A DNA stretch of 35,808 bases from Candidatus Tumulicola sp. GTDB taxonomy: Bacteria > Vulcanimicrobiota > Vulcanimicrobiia > Eremiobacterales > Eremiobacteraceae. The notes under the pieces are model-generated. The model was not told the origin of the DNA. It made no database searches and saw only the letters and a list, made by a program, of their open reading frames with translations. Location: contig DATNNM010000004.1 in NCBI GenBank assembly GCA_035601835.1, forward strand, positions 1-35,808, in the 5' to 3' direction. Of this stretch, positions 8,732 to 17,062 are shown one piece after another. The number at the start of each line of letters is the position of its first letter. The first letter of the stretch is position 1. Made by a program: the position numbers and the translations under genes.

Positions 8732-9520
8732 CTAGATCTTGCTGACGCGGCGGGCGCCGAGATAGCGGCTTGCATAGTAGTTCATGGACAGCGGATCGAT
8801 CCGCACGCCCCGCGTTGAGGCATGAATGAACTGCCCTTTGCCCACATAGATCCCCACGTGCGACGCGCCGGCCGTGTAGGTCTCAAAGAATACGAGGTCG
8901 CCGGGCATCAAGAGACTGGTCGCTATACGGCGGCCCACGCCGAATTGCTCGTCCGCCATGCGCGGCAGCGGTATGCCGTTCCTCTCAAAGACCGTCTGGA
9001 CGAAGCCCGAACAGTCGATCCCTGCGAAGCTCGTTCCGCCGAACGAGTAAGGAACGCCGAGGTAGCGCATCGCAGTCCGCGTGATCCGAGCATCGAGCGC
9101 GAGGGCGCGATCGGCCAGTTTGAACGGGGTTGTGCCCGGAAAGTCGGCTGGGGCGACGCCGGTGTGCGTGGCGCTCCACAGGGCTTGCAGGGCAGCCATA
9201 TCATCGGATTTCGCGGCCGCTCGAGCGATGCGTACCAGCCTCTTATGCCAAACCGGGATAGCGCTCGCATGATGCGGTCTGGCCTTGCTGGGCTCCGGTG
9301 CGGCCAAGCCCGGCACGATCAGCGAACGGCCGAGCTGCAAGATGCTCGCGTCCGAGAGATTGTTGCTCTTCTCCAGCGCGTTCAGGGAGACGTCGTACCG
9401 CTGCGCGATCGTCCACAGCGAATCGCCGGACACGACCGTATGATATACGGGCCGGGCCATGACCGGAGTCGCGCTGAGCACCACGAGGCTAAAGAAAAGA
9501 AACGCTATGCGTCTTTGCAA
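8732..9520 (-). CDS. Exported LysM-NlpC/P60 cell-wall hydrolase
   Basis: The 262-residue protein begins with a signal peptide (1-22, ending VMA). One LysM peptidoglycan-binding domain follows at about 26-70 (SGDSLWTIAQRY). A spacer leads to an NlpC/P60 peptidase domain at about 145-262, with catalytic Cys170 in GIDCSGF, His221 in SHVGIY and a third polar residue His233 in FIHAS. The family cuts peptide stems of peptidoglycan, typically D-Glu-meso-DAP bonds. The start is a TTG (9520) with GAGGG four bases upstream; no better start lies in frame. It is a single gene bounded by a terminator and by a 230-base structured upstream region. Confidence 0.92.
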   Translation of the reverse strand: MQRRIAFLFFSLVVLSATPVMARPVYHTVVSGDSLWTIAQRYDVSLNALEKSNNLSDASILQLGRSLIVPGLAAPEPSKARPHHASAIPVWHKRLVRIARAAAKSDDMAALQALWSATHTGVAPADFPGTTPFKLADRALALDARITRTAMRYLGVPYSFGGTSFAGIDCSGFVQTVFERNGIPLPRMADEQFGVGRRIATSLLMPGDLVFFETYTAGASHVGIYVGKGQFIHASTRGVRIDPLSMNYYASRYLGARRVSKI

Positions 9521-9750
9521 TGCACCCTCTTTAGGTTGACTGCGTTATTATCGGGATATCGGCGGGCCGGTGGCGGACCCGCGTCACTATAGTTGCTTGG
9601 TCAGTCGCCTAGAGTGAGATCCCTAAGAGTCGAAAGCGCCGCGTCCAAGGCGCGTCACGCCTGCACCCCTGCTTCGGCCGGGTGCTCGTGCCTCCTGCCG
9701 TTCCACATATGTGTGACCCACATCGTGTGACCCGCATCCGATGCCGCTCT
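9521..9750. other. Intergenic region with tandem GTGTGACCC repeats and a possible structured leader
   Basis: No gene is seen here. On the plus strand, GTGTGACCC-A/G-CATC occurs twice in tandem (about 9710-9738), starting in the palindrome CACATATGTG. On the minus strand, GCACCC pairs with GGGTGC across a short loop (about 9660-9690). The hydrolase gene is the only one transcribed out of this region, so it likely holds that gene's promoter and leader. I could not match it to a known riboswitch. Confidence 0.35.
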
Positions 9751-11082
9751 TCAGGCAGACTCCGATGCCGCTACTTGTTCGGCCACCGATTTGGCGAGCC
9801 GCTCGACTTGTGCGCGATCGGGCCCCTCTACCATGATGCGGATGAGCGGCTCTGTCCCCGATGGCCGAACCAAGATGCGCCCGGTGCCCTTCAATGCATT
9901 GCCCGCGCTTTCGATCGCTGCTTTCACCCGTGGGTCGTCCTCGAAGCGGCGTTTGTCCGCCACTCGAACGTTGAGCAGCACTTGCGGATAAACTCGCATG
10001 CCGCTCGCGAGTTGATGCAGCGTGGTGTCCGCGGCGAGCGAAAGCAGCTTGACGGCCGTCGCGATCCCATCCCCGGTCGAGTTCGCCTCGAGATCGATGA
10101 TGTGACCTGACTGCTCGCCGCCGATGCGGTAGCCGCCGCGATGCATCGCATCGAGAACGTAGCGATCCCCCACCGCGGTTCGCAAGAGCTTCACGCCGGC
10201 GTCTTTCAACGCGCGCTCCAATCCGAAGTTGCTCATCACCGTAGCGACGATCGTGTTCTCGGGCAGCTGCCCTTTGGCGGCTAGCTCTTTCGCCCAAATC
10301 GCGAGCACGTGGTCGCCGGACACGTCGCCGCCGCGCTCGTCGACGAACAGCGCGCGGTCGGCGTCGCCGTCAAAGGCTACGCCCACGCTTCCGGGATACG
10401 CTGCCATGGCTGCGCGCAGCGTGCTCAAGTCGGTGGATCCGCAATTCACGTTGATGCGCCGTCCATCCGGCTTGCAGTGCAGCGGCACGACCTTCGCTCC
10501 CAAGGCCTGCAACACGCGCGGCGCGATGTCGTATGCCGAACCGTAGGCGCCGTCGACGACGACGGTTTTTCCTCCGAGCGGCCGCCCGAGCGCCACGCAG
10601 TGGTGTTCGTAGGAGCGCACGACCCTTCGCCGTTCGAGGATTTCGCCGACGGCAGCGCCTGCCGGGCGCGGCAACGATTCGTGCGCGGCGACTTTCGCCG
10701 CGATCTCGTCTTCCAGCGCGTCGTCGAGCTTGCCGCCGTCGGCGGCGAAGAATTTGATCCCGTTGTCCTGGATAGGGTTGTGCGACGCGGATATCATGAT
10801 GCCCGCCGCTGCATTCAGATGCCGCGTGAGGAACGCGACTGCCGGAGTTGGGACGATGCCGAGCTTCCACGCGACGAGCCCGATCGAACTCAGGCCCGCG
10901 CAAAGCGCCGCTTCGAGCATCGGACCCGAGCAGCGCGTGTCGCGGCCTACCAACACCGGGCGGTGCGCTCCGTGCACGCTGAGGACGTGGCCTCCGGCGC
11001 GGCCGAGCGAGAACGCCAGTTCCGGCGTTAAGAATTCATTGGCGACGCCCCTGACGCCGTCGGTGCCGAACAGTGAATTCAC
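9751..11082 (-). CDS. glmM: Phosphoglucosamine mutase
   Basis: The 443-residue protein converts glucosamine-6-P to glucosamine-1-P for UDP-GlcNAc and cell-wall synthesis. It has the N-terminal FGTDGVRG motif (5-12), the phosphoserine loop MISASHNP with Ser100, the Mg-binding DGDADR near 238, and the phosphate-binding loop RPSGTEP near 403. Length is normal. The start is GTG at 11082, overlapping the upstream stop as GTGA, and FGTDGVRG begins at the expected distance. The longer in-frame extension to 11301 lies within the upstream gene and is rejected. In many bacteria glmM follows cdaA-cdaR; here the coupled partner is a different protein. Confidence 0.96.
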   Translation of the reverse strand: MNSLFGTDGVRGVANEFLTPELAFSLGRAGGHVLSVHGAHRPVLVGRDTRCSGPMLEAALCAGLSSIGLVAWKLGIVPTPAVAFLTRHLNAAAGIMISASHNPIQDNGIKFFAADGGKLDDALEDEIAAKVAAHESLPRPAGAAVGEILERRRVVRSYEHHCVALGRPLGGKTVVVDGAYGSAYDIAPRVLQALGAKVVPLHCKPDGRRINVNCGSTDLSTLRAAMAAYPGSVGVAFDGDADRALFVDERGGDVSGDHVLAIWAKELAAKGQLPENTIVATVMSNFGLERALKDAGVKLLRTAVGDRYVLDAMHRGGYRIGGEQSGHIIDLEANSTGDGIATAVKLLSLAADTTLHQLASGMRVYPQVLLNVRVADKRRFEDDPRVKAAIESAGNALKGTGRILVRPSGTEPLIRIMVEGPDRAQVERLAKSVAEQVAASESA

Positions 11083-11861
11083 GCCGGCAGCTCGCGCAGA
11101 TGCGTCTCGATGATCTGCCTTTCGACCACGGACAAGTTCAGGCGGCCCGCGAGCGCGCCCAGCAACGCTCTCAACGGCACGTACGAAAGCAGCTCCGTTT
11201 CTCCCAGCCTGCCTCCGTAACGTCGCGCTTCGATGTCGAGCACGTCGAGAACGCGGTGCAGCGGCGCGCGCACGAGGTCGGAAAACTCCAGCAGCAGACA
11301 CAGGGTTCCGTCCTGCGCGACCACGTGCGTGGCGCCGACATCGCTGAACCCGCTCTCCACGCCGGCCACCGCCGCCGTCAGCCGGACCAGTCCATGGGCG
11401 GGCACGCCCGGCAGCCTCACCTTCAGCAACACCGTGGGTCGGCCGATCTCAATGGCGATGCGCGGCTCGTTTCCGGGGAAAAAGACCTTGATCGGGCGCG
11501 CTCTCGCCCAAGCCGAGGCGGACACCGTTCTCCGGACGACCAGCGCCTCTCCCAATGCTGCCAGGGCGCCGGCAAGGTCTTGCTCGATGCCGGGGGGCGC
11601 ATCCGCGTCGTCTTCCGCCAACAACTCGAAGCGCAGCATCGTCTCATCGCCCACACTGCGCAGAGCTCCTGCGATCGCGGCAAGCGCCGATCGTGGAGTG
11701 TCGCGCAAATGGACGCTTATGATCATCGCGCGCAAATCGGCGTCGAACTTCAGCACGCCCACCGACCCGACCCGCTCGCCTGCCTCCTTCAAGGATGCCA
11801 AGGCAGCCGCACTCGGGCCGACAACGGGTATTGCGACAAGCCGCATATACAAGTGGCCCAC
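11079..11861 (-). CDS. Formiminotransferase-domain-like protein coupled to glmM
   Basis: The 260-residue protein is distantly similar to glutamate formiminotransferase (FTCD N- and C-subdomains). The clearest part is C-terminal: RAPLHRVLDVLDIEARRYG followed by ETELLSYVPLRALL, which matches the T-P-[IL]-H-R-V...ARYG...SELVGLVP segment of the family. The N-terminal half, which in true enzymes carries HPRIG and folate-binding residues, is strongly diverged and I do not see HPRIG. It may therefore be catalytically changed or inactive. Start codon is GTG at 11861, with an in-frame ATG at 11846. It overlaps glmM by four bases (GTGA), so the two are made together. Its function is unknown; it is not a CdaR/YbbR protein. 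Confidence 0.5.
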   Translation of the reverse strand: MGHLYMRLVAIPVVGPSAAALASLKEAGERVGSVGVLKFDADLRAMIISVHLRDTPRSALAAIAGALRSVGDETMLRFELLAEDDADAPPGIEQDLAGALAALGEALVVRRTVSASAWARARPIKVFFPGNEPRIAIEIGRPTVLLKVRLPGVPAHGLVRLTAAVAGVESGFSDVGATHVVAQDGTLCLLLEFSDLVRAPLHRVLDVLDIEARRYGGRLGETELLSYVPLRALLGALAGRLNLSVVERQIIETHLRELPA

Positions 11862-11962
11862 GACGATGCTTTCCCCAAGGAGCGCGCGACTTCCCTAGGC
11901 AAGTTACACGACATACTTTCCGGACTAGCGCCCGGCACTGCATTTCGAAAGGAATTCGTTCG

Positions 11963-12202
11963 TTGCCCAACATCAGGTCCGCCCAGAAATGGGTTCGAGC
12001 CTCGGACAAGCGCCGCAAACGCAACCTGGCGGTGAAAACCCAACTCAAGAGCGCCTTCAAAAAAGCGGTGAGTGCCGGCGGTGAGGACGCGAAGGCAGCG
12101 GACTCGCTGCATGACAAGGCGGCGGCGCGCGGCATCATCCACAAGAACAAGGCGAACCGGAAGAAGTCGCGGCTCGCCAAGCAGCTTGCCAAGAAGAAAT
12201 AA
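11963..12202 (+). CDS. rpsT: 30S ribosomal protein bS20
   Basis: The 79-residue basic protein has the bS20 pattern: PNIRSAQKWVRASDKRRKRN near the start, VKTQLKSAFKKAV in the middle, and a lysine-rich end with IIHKNKANRKKSRLAKQL. It binds 16S rRNA in the small subunit. The start is TTG at 11963 with AAAGGA eight bases upstream; TTG and other rare starts are known for rpsT. The divergent gap of about 100 bases to the formiminotransferase-like gene must hold promoters for both, but no clear -35/-10 pair stands out. Confidence 0.93.
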   Translation: MPNIRSAQKWVRASDKRRKRNLAVKTQLKSAFKKAVSAGGEDAKAADSLHDKAAARGIIHKNKANRKKSRLAKQLAKKK

Positions 12203-12218
12203 CCGACTGCAAAGCAAG

Positions 12219-12983
12219 GTGATCGCGCGCGCGCTGCTCTTCGCCTGCGTCGCCGTCTTGGCTTTGATTCCCGTCATCTCAAGCGCGGACCAGCCCGGCG
12301 GTAACGGCTCTACGTTTGCGACCCCGACCCCATCGGCCGTGCCGACGGGCAGCGTGTCGCCCTCGAACCCATTTGCGACCCCGGCGCCGACGCCCACGCC
12401 GGGTCGCGGCGGCAACGGTTACGTCTTCTTCAGCTACGACGCGCTCTTTGCGCGCGGAGGCACTCTCCACGTCGCCTCGCCGTCACCGACGACTAGGCCG
12501 TTTCCAGCATCCGGCGCCAGCGGCTTCTCGATCGATGCGGCGGGCAGGCTTTCACAACAGTTCCTCGCGCTGCTGCGCTTCAACGGCGCCAACGTGCATG
12601 GCGGCGACAACCCGTACGTGACGCGCACGGAAGCGCACGTGCTCTACAGCCCGTCGCATTCGGCGTTCGGGGCCGGAGCCGGTTTTGTTTCACTCCAGCG
12701 GTCGACGAACAACACCTCAGCCAACAGCTTCGGCGTCGGCGTGTCGCTCATGCCCGATTTCGCGCAGAGCGTGTCGCCATACGGCAATCTCTTCTTCTAT
12801 CCGAATGCACGCCAGCTCGGAGCCGGCGGCAGCATCACGACGCTGCAGGCCGGCATCGCGCTGCATCCCCACGCCTCAGGCTTGATCTATCGCGTAGGCT
12901 TCGATTTCCACGCGAACTCTTTTGACGGCACGTCCCCGACATCGATGGGTGGGCTGCAGCTGGGCCTCGGCACGTCCTTCTAA
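12219..12983 (+). CDS. Secreted or outer-membrane beta-barrel-like protein
   Basis: I do not recognise this family. The 255-residue product has an N-terminal signal peptide (about 1-23, ALLFACVAVLALIPVISSA). A Thr/Pro/Ser-rich linker with repeated FATP-type units follows (about 30-68). The C-terminal region of about 180 residues is rich in Gly, Ser, Phe and Tyr in alternating patterns, with no long hydrophobic helix, and ends GLGTSF. A terminal Phe and alternating pattern are typical of outer-membrane barrels. GTG at 12219 is chosen because it follows the rpsT stop by 16 bases and leads into the signal peptide; the ribosome site is weak (AAGCAAG). Co-transcription with rpsT is likely. Confidence 0.6.
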   Translation: MIARALLFACVAVLALIPVISSADQPGGNGSTFATPTPSAVPTGSVSPSNPFATPAPTPTPGRGGNGYVFFSYDALFARGGTLHVASPSPTTRPFPASGASGFSIDAAGRLSQQFLALLRFNGANVHGGDNPYVTRTEAHVLYSPSHSAFGAGAGFVSLQRSTNNTSANSFGVGVSLMPDFAQSVSPYGNLFFYPNARQLGAGGSITTLQAGIALHPHASGLIYRVGFDFHANSFDGTSPTSMGGLQLGLGTSF

Positions 12984-13001
12984 ACTTCAAGAATTGTTAA
13001 T

Positions 13002-13050
13002 GTAGCGTTCCGAGCGAAGCTCGGAAACGGACCTAAAGGTCCGTTGCTAC
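13002..13050. repeat. GTAGC-hairpin repeat, complete two-hairpin copy
   Basis: Outer arms GTAGC and GCTAC enclose two adjacent perfect hairpins: TTCCGAGC-GAA-GCTCGGAA and ACGGACC-TAAA-GGTCCGT. Folded, this makes a three-way junction. It lies between the convergent ends of the barrel-like gene and priA, where it could also act as a bidirectional terminator. Half copies occur at 3580 (first hairpin) and 35140 (second hairpin type). Confidence 0.85.
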
Positions 13051-13056
13051 GCTTAC

Positions 13057-15465
13057 TTAGCGCGGGTCGACGGTGACGCTGATCCGCACATCCGGGCCGT
13101 GACGCATTTTTTGTGCCCGCCTGCATGCCTCCAGCAGTTGCTCTTCGCTTTCCGACTTGAGCGCGATGCGCATTCGATATTCACCGCGCGCTTTCGGCAG
13201 CGGATCGGGAGCGGGACCCAGCGTCTCCACACCCGGCTGGTGCTCGCGCAAGTCTGCGGCCACGGCCAATGCCGTCTTCGTCACCACGCCTGCGTCCACG
13301 CCGGCTATGCCGATGTACGCAAGCCGGCCAAAAGGCGGGTAGCGAAGCTCTTGCCGTAAAGCGAGTTCCTTGCGCGCAAACGTCTCGTAGTCGTGCTGCG
13401 CGGCGAGCATAACGGCGTAGTGATTCGGCGAGTACGTCTGAACGACGACGTGGCTGCCCGGCGCCGCGCGCCCCGCCCGTCCGGCGACCTGCGTGAGCAG
13501 CGCGAACGTCCTTTCGGCGGCGCGGAAATCAGGCCGATTCAGATCCACGTCCGCGGACACCACGCCGACCACCGTGACGGACGGGTAGTCCAGACCCTTC
13601 GCTATCATCTGCGTGCCCACCAACACGTCCGCCTCGCTGCCGAATGCATGCAGCAAGCGGCCGTGCGAGCCGCGCGTCGACGTCGTATCCGCGTCCATGC
13701 GCACGATGCGAGCCGACGGGAACAGCTCGCCGATCGCCTCCTCAACGCGCTGCGTGCCGAAGCCGTACGGCAGCAACTCCGGCGATTGGCACTTGGGGCA
13801 CACGCTTGCCACTTTGAACGCGTCGCCGCAGACGTGGCAACGCAGCGATCCATCCGCGGAGTGAAGCACGAGCGAAATCGCGCAGCGCCGGCAGCGCGGC
13901 GCAAAACCGCAGGACCGGCAAAGCAACAGGCCGGCATAGCCTCGGCGGTTCACGAAAAGAATGATTTTTTCTCCGCGCTTGAGCGCGCTGTCCATGCCTT
14001 CGACGAGCGCTGGACCTATCGGCTGACGGCCTCGGAGTCCGCGCTGCGCGGTCATGTCCACGACCTGAACGGGGGGCAAGGGCGCCTTCGTCGCGCGCTG
14101 CAGCATCGGCACGTACATGATGGCGCCGGAGGTCGCTTCGTGATACGACTCAAGACTCGGCGTCGCGCTCCCCAGCACCACCGCACCGCCCGTGCGCGCC
14201 ATGCGCTCCCGCGCTACTGCGGCCGCGTCATAGCGCGGCGGAACATCCTGCTTGTAGGACGGCTCGTGCTCTTCGTCGACCACGATGAGCGCTAGGTTCG
14301 GAAGCGGAGCGAACACGGCCGAGCGTGCCCCGACGACCACATCCACATCGCCCGCTGCCGCCTGTTTCCAGACGCGCGCACGCTCCCCGTCGGAAAGTCC
14401 GCTGTGCAGCACGCCCACGCGTTCGCCGAACACCGCGATGAAGCGGCTCGACGTTTGAGGCGTCAGCGCGATCTCGGGCACCAACACGATCGCGCGCCCG
14501 CCGCGGCGCCTCACGCGATCGATCAGACGCGAATACACGAACGTCTTGCCCGAGCCGGTCACCCCGTGCAGCAGCGCGACCACGCTCCCCCGCTTCATGG
14601 CGGCGTCGATGGTCTCGATGGCTCGCCGCTGCTCGGCGGTCGGCGTGAGTCCGGATCGGGAAACGCCCGCCACGACCCCATCTGCCGGCGCATCGGTCTG
14701 CGCTAGCGGCTGCTCGCGTATCACGCCGGCCGACAGCGCGCGCTTGACCACGTCGGGTCCCACGTCTGCAAGCTTGCGCGCCTGCAGGAGCGGCAGCCGT
14801 CCGTCGTGCTCGCCGAGCACGGCAGCCAGTCGTCGTTGCCCGGCGCCCTTCGCCAGCGCGGCGTTGCCGAGAACCAGTTCCGATCGCGACGCCGTCACGC
14901 GCGCGCGCTTCGCGCCAAGAACCTCTTCTTCGCGGCGCAGCGAGCCGAGCCGCACGTGCCTGGTCAGTTCTGCTTGCGCGCGCTGCGCCGACATGCGCTG
15001 ACCTGCACGCTTCAACGCGCGCGCAGCGGCGATCACGGTGAACGGCCGATCGCCGAAAACCCCATGCAGCGCCGCGAGCAGCGCTTCGTCGGCCTGCGGC
15101 GGCTGCGCGAACGCGAAGCGCCCCCGGGTGCCGGTCGCCGCTCCGCGCGGCGCCACGCTGGCGAGCGCCTCCCGAAACGTGCAGGCATAACGCGTGCGCA
15201 GCCACGCCGCCAGATGGACCGCCTCTGCGCCGAACCTCGGCGTTTCGTCCTCGACGCCGGCGATCGGCTTGAGCCCAGCGCCGGCCTCTGCCGGCGCCGG
15301 ATCGCTCACCACCCAACCGCCGACGATCCTGCCGCCGAACGGCACGCGCACCCGAGCCCCCAATGGCGGAATATTCTCATCGACCGCATAGGTGAAGGAT
15401 CCGTCGACGTGAGCGGACGGCACGTCCACGACCACGTCGACGCAAGAGAGGCTGTTGCCCATCAT
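13057..15465 (-). CDS. priA: Primosomal helicase PriA
   Basis: The 802-residue protein restarts stalled replication forks by loading the replicative helicase. The N-terminal DNA-binding part (about 1-250) precedes a superfamily 2 helicase core with Walker A GVTGSGKT near 298 and DEEH near 394. A zinc-binding insertion of paired cysteines follows (CRSCGFAPRCRRC, then CHVC and CPKC, about 520-560), and the motif VAGRAGR lies downstream. Length is normal for PriA. The start is ATG at 15465, overlapping the aroB stop as ATGA; a second ATG follows directly. It is the last gene of the minus-strand cluster and converges on the barrel-like gene across the repeat at 13002. Confidence 0.96.
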   Translation of the reverse strand: MMGNSLSCVDVVVDVPSAHVDGSFTYAVDENIPPLGARVRVPFGGRIVGGWVVSDPAPAEAGAGLKPIAGVEDETPRFGAEAVHLAAWLRTRYACTFREALASVAPRGAATGTRGRFAFAQPPQADEALLAALHGVFGDRPFTVIAAARALKRAGQRMSAQRAQAELTRHVRLGSLRREEEVLGAKRARVTASRSELVLGNAALAKGAGQRRLAAVLGEHDGRLPLLQARKLADVGPDVVKRALSAGVIREQPLAQTDAPADGVVAGVSRSGLTPTAEQRRAIETIDAAMKRGSVVALLHGVTGSGKTFVYSRLIDRVRRRGGRAIVLVPEIALTPQTSSRFIAVFGERVGVLHSGLSDGERARVWKQAAAGDVDVVVGARSAVFAPLPNLALIVVDEEHEPSYKQDVPPRYDAAAVARERMARTGGAVVLGSATPSLESYHEATSGAIMYVPMLQRATKAPLPPVQVVDMTAQRGLRGRQPIGPALVEGMDSALKRGEKIILFVNRRGYAGLLLCRSCGFAPRCRRCAISLVLHSADGSLRCHVCGDAFKVASVCPKCQSPELLPYGFGTQRVEEAIGELFPSARIVRMDADTTSTRGSHGRLLHAFGSEADVLVGTQMIAKGLDYPSVTVVGVVSADVDLNRPDFRAAERTFALLTQVAGRAGRAAPGSHVVVQTYSPNHYAVMLAAQHDYETFARKELALRQELRYPPFGRLAYIGIAGVDAGVVTKTALAVAADLREHQPGVETLGPAPDPLPKARGEYRMRIALKSESEEQLLEACRRAQKMRHGPDVRISVTVDPR

Positions 15466-16532
15466 GCCGTTCCGTCTGCGGTGGGAGGCGAGCCGCATCG
15501 CTCGATCACGGCGCGCACGGACGCTGCGTTCACGCGCACGCCGACGCGCACTTCGCCCACCTTCACCGGCAAAACGAAGCGCATCTCTCCGTCGACGCGC
15601 TTCTTATCGCGACCAAGCGCCTCCACGACCGCGTCCACCGACAGTCCCTCGAAATGGACCGGGAGCCTGCACTTCGTCAATGCGCGCAAGAGGCGAGCTT
15701 GCTCGGCTTTCGACCACAAGCCCTCGCCCATTGCGAGCATGCCGGCCGCGCGCAGCCCTACGGCCACCGTCTCGCCATGCGACATCCGAAAGAGTGAAGC
15801 GGCCTCTAGGGCATGGCCTATGGTATGACCGAGATTCAATGCAGCCCGAGCCCCCGAATCCCGAGGATCCGCGGCCACGATCGCTATCTTGACGCGCGCC
15901 GCGGCGCCGATGCTGCCCGCGTCCAATGCTCGCATGCCGCGGCGTTCGATCGCCTCGAACAGAGCGGGGTCGCCGATGATGCCTGACTTGACGATTTCGG
16001 CCATGCCGGTGGAGCGCTGGCGGCGGGGTAATGTGTCAAGTGCGCCGAGGTCGCCGATCACCGCGACCGGATCCCAAAAAGCGCCGACGAGGTTCTTGCC
16101 CTCAGGCAGATCGACCCCGGTCTTGCCGCCGATCGCCGCGTCGACCATCCCAAGCACCGTCGTCGCCACCGGCAGCCACGCGAGCCCTCGCAAATAGGTC
16201 GCGGCGACAAAGCCGGCAAGATCGGTCAGCGTTCCGCCCCCGACGGCCAGCAACAATGTGCCGCGCTCGACGCGAAGCGAGGTCAGCCAGTGCATGACGT
16301 CGGTCGCGCTGCGCAAGGTCTTGCGCCGTTCGCCTGCCGCCAAACCGCGTTCTCCGAGGACGCGCACGCTTTGCGCCTCAAGCGCCGCCCGCACCGCCGC
16401 GGCCCTGCTCGCGATCCGGCGGTCGAAAACCACGACGCACGCAGCGCCGCGCCGCGCGACGATGCGAGCGGCTTCCGCGGGGCCGTCTTCCGTGACGAGC
16501 ACGCTGTACGGCAATCCGTCGAGGATCATCAT
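15462..16532 (-). CDS. aroB: 3-dehydroquinate synthase
   Basis: The 356-residue enzyme catalyses the second shikimate-pathway step, DAHP to 3-dehydroquinate, using NAD and a divalent metal. Visible signatures are GGGTLTDLAGFVAATYLRG (nucleotide-binding), LPEGKNLVGAFWDP, and the metal-binding LNLGHTIGHALEA. Length is typical. The start ATG at 16532 overlaps the aroK stop as ATGA, with a second ATG three bases on; an in-frame extension to 16571 lies inside aroK and is rejected. Its own stop overlaps the priA start in the same way, so aroK, aroB and priA are translationally coupled. Confidence 0.96.
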   Translation of the reverse strand: MMILDGLPYSVLVTEDGPAEAARIVARRGAACVVVFDRRIASRAAAVRAALEAQSVRVLGERGLAAGERRKTLRSATDVMHWLTSLRVERGTLLLAVGGGTLTDLAGFVAATYLRGLAWLPVATTVLGMVDAAIGGKTGVDLPEGKNLVGAFWDPVAVIGDLGALDTLPRRQRSTGMAEIVKSGIIGDPALFEAIERRGMRALDAGSIGAAARVKIAIVAADPRDSGARAALNLGHTIGHALEAASLFRMSHGETVAVGLRAAGMLAMGEGLWSKAEQARLLRALTKCRLPVHFEGLSVDAVVEALGRDKKRVDGEMRFVLPVKVGEVRVGVRVNAASVRAVIERCGSPPTADGTA

Positions 16533-17053
16533 CCTTGCGCGCCTGCCTGGATGAGGCGCTTCCGATACCAACGCGCGATGATGTTCGCCAGCGCTATCGG
16601 CGACTTGCCGTCCGCTTTGATCGCGAGATCGCTGTCCGCGTATGCACCTGCCCGGCTTGACAACAAACTTCGAATCCCACCGAGCGTCGGCTTGGCCCCG
16701 AGCAGCGGCCGGTGCGTGCGATGCGCGACGCGCTCAAAAGCCGTTTCGGGCGAAACCGCGAGGTGCACGATCAGGCCGGAGGAGCGCAGCAGTTTCCTAT
16801 TCGCCGCATCGAGCACGGCGCCGCCGCCCACAGCGACGACCCATGGCCCGGATGCGGCCAAGCGCTCGAGCACGGCCCGTTCGTAATCCCGAAAGCGCGC
16901 CTCGCCCTCATGCTCGAAAATCTCGGCGATCGCGCCGTGCTGCTTCACGATTTCGGCGTCGGTGTCGATGAACGCGACTTTGAGGATACGCGCGAGCCGC
17001 CGCCCGGTGGTCGTCTTGCCCGCGCCCATGAAGCCGGTCAGCGCGAGATTCAT
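16529..17053 (-). CDS. aroK: Shikimate kinase
   Basis: The 174-residue P-loop kinase phosphorylates shikimate at the 3-position. It has Walker A GFMGAGKTT (7-15), the shikimate-binding FIDTDAEI and FRDYE, the GGGAV loop and the lid region HRTHRPLL. Length is normal. It lies 9 bases after the BsuPI-domain gene and overlaps aroB by four bases. aroK-aroB beside pilMNOPQ is a known gene order in gammaproteobacteria; here three genes separate it from pilQ. Confidence 0.95.
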   Translation of the reverse strand: MNLALTGFMGAGKTTTGRRLARILKVAFIDTDAEIVKQHGAIAEIFEHEGEARFRDYERAVLERLAASGPWVVAVGGGAVLDAANRKLLRSSGLIVHLAVSPETAFERVAHRTHRPLLGAKPTLGGIRSLLSSRAGAYADSDLAIKADGKSPIALANIIARWYRKRLIQAGAQG

Positions 17054-17062
17054 CGCGTGCGG

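Noticed and set aside
9709-9740. Crp sites at the tandem GTGTGACCC repeats
   Set aside because: Only TGTGA half-sites are present; no TCACA partner lies six bases away.
9521-9750. ydaO c-di-AMP riboswitch before the NlpC/P60 gene
   Set aside because: Some GGGGTG-like bases occur, but the conserved CCGAACCCG-type core is missing, so no call is made.
11083-11301. N-terminal extension of glmM
   Set aside because: It overlaps the upstream gene in another frame; the GTGA overlap and FGTDGVRG spacing fix the start at 11082.
11079-11861. CdaR (YbbR) upstream of glmM
   Set aside because: Position suggested CdaR, but there is no N-terminal membrane helix or YbbR repeats, and the C-terminus matches formiminotransferase instead.
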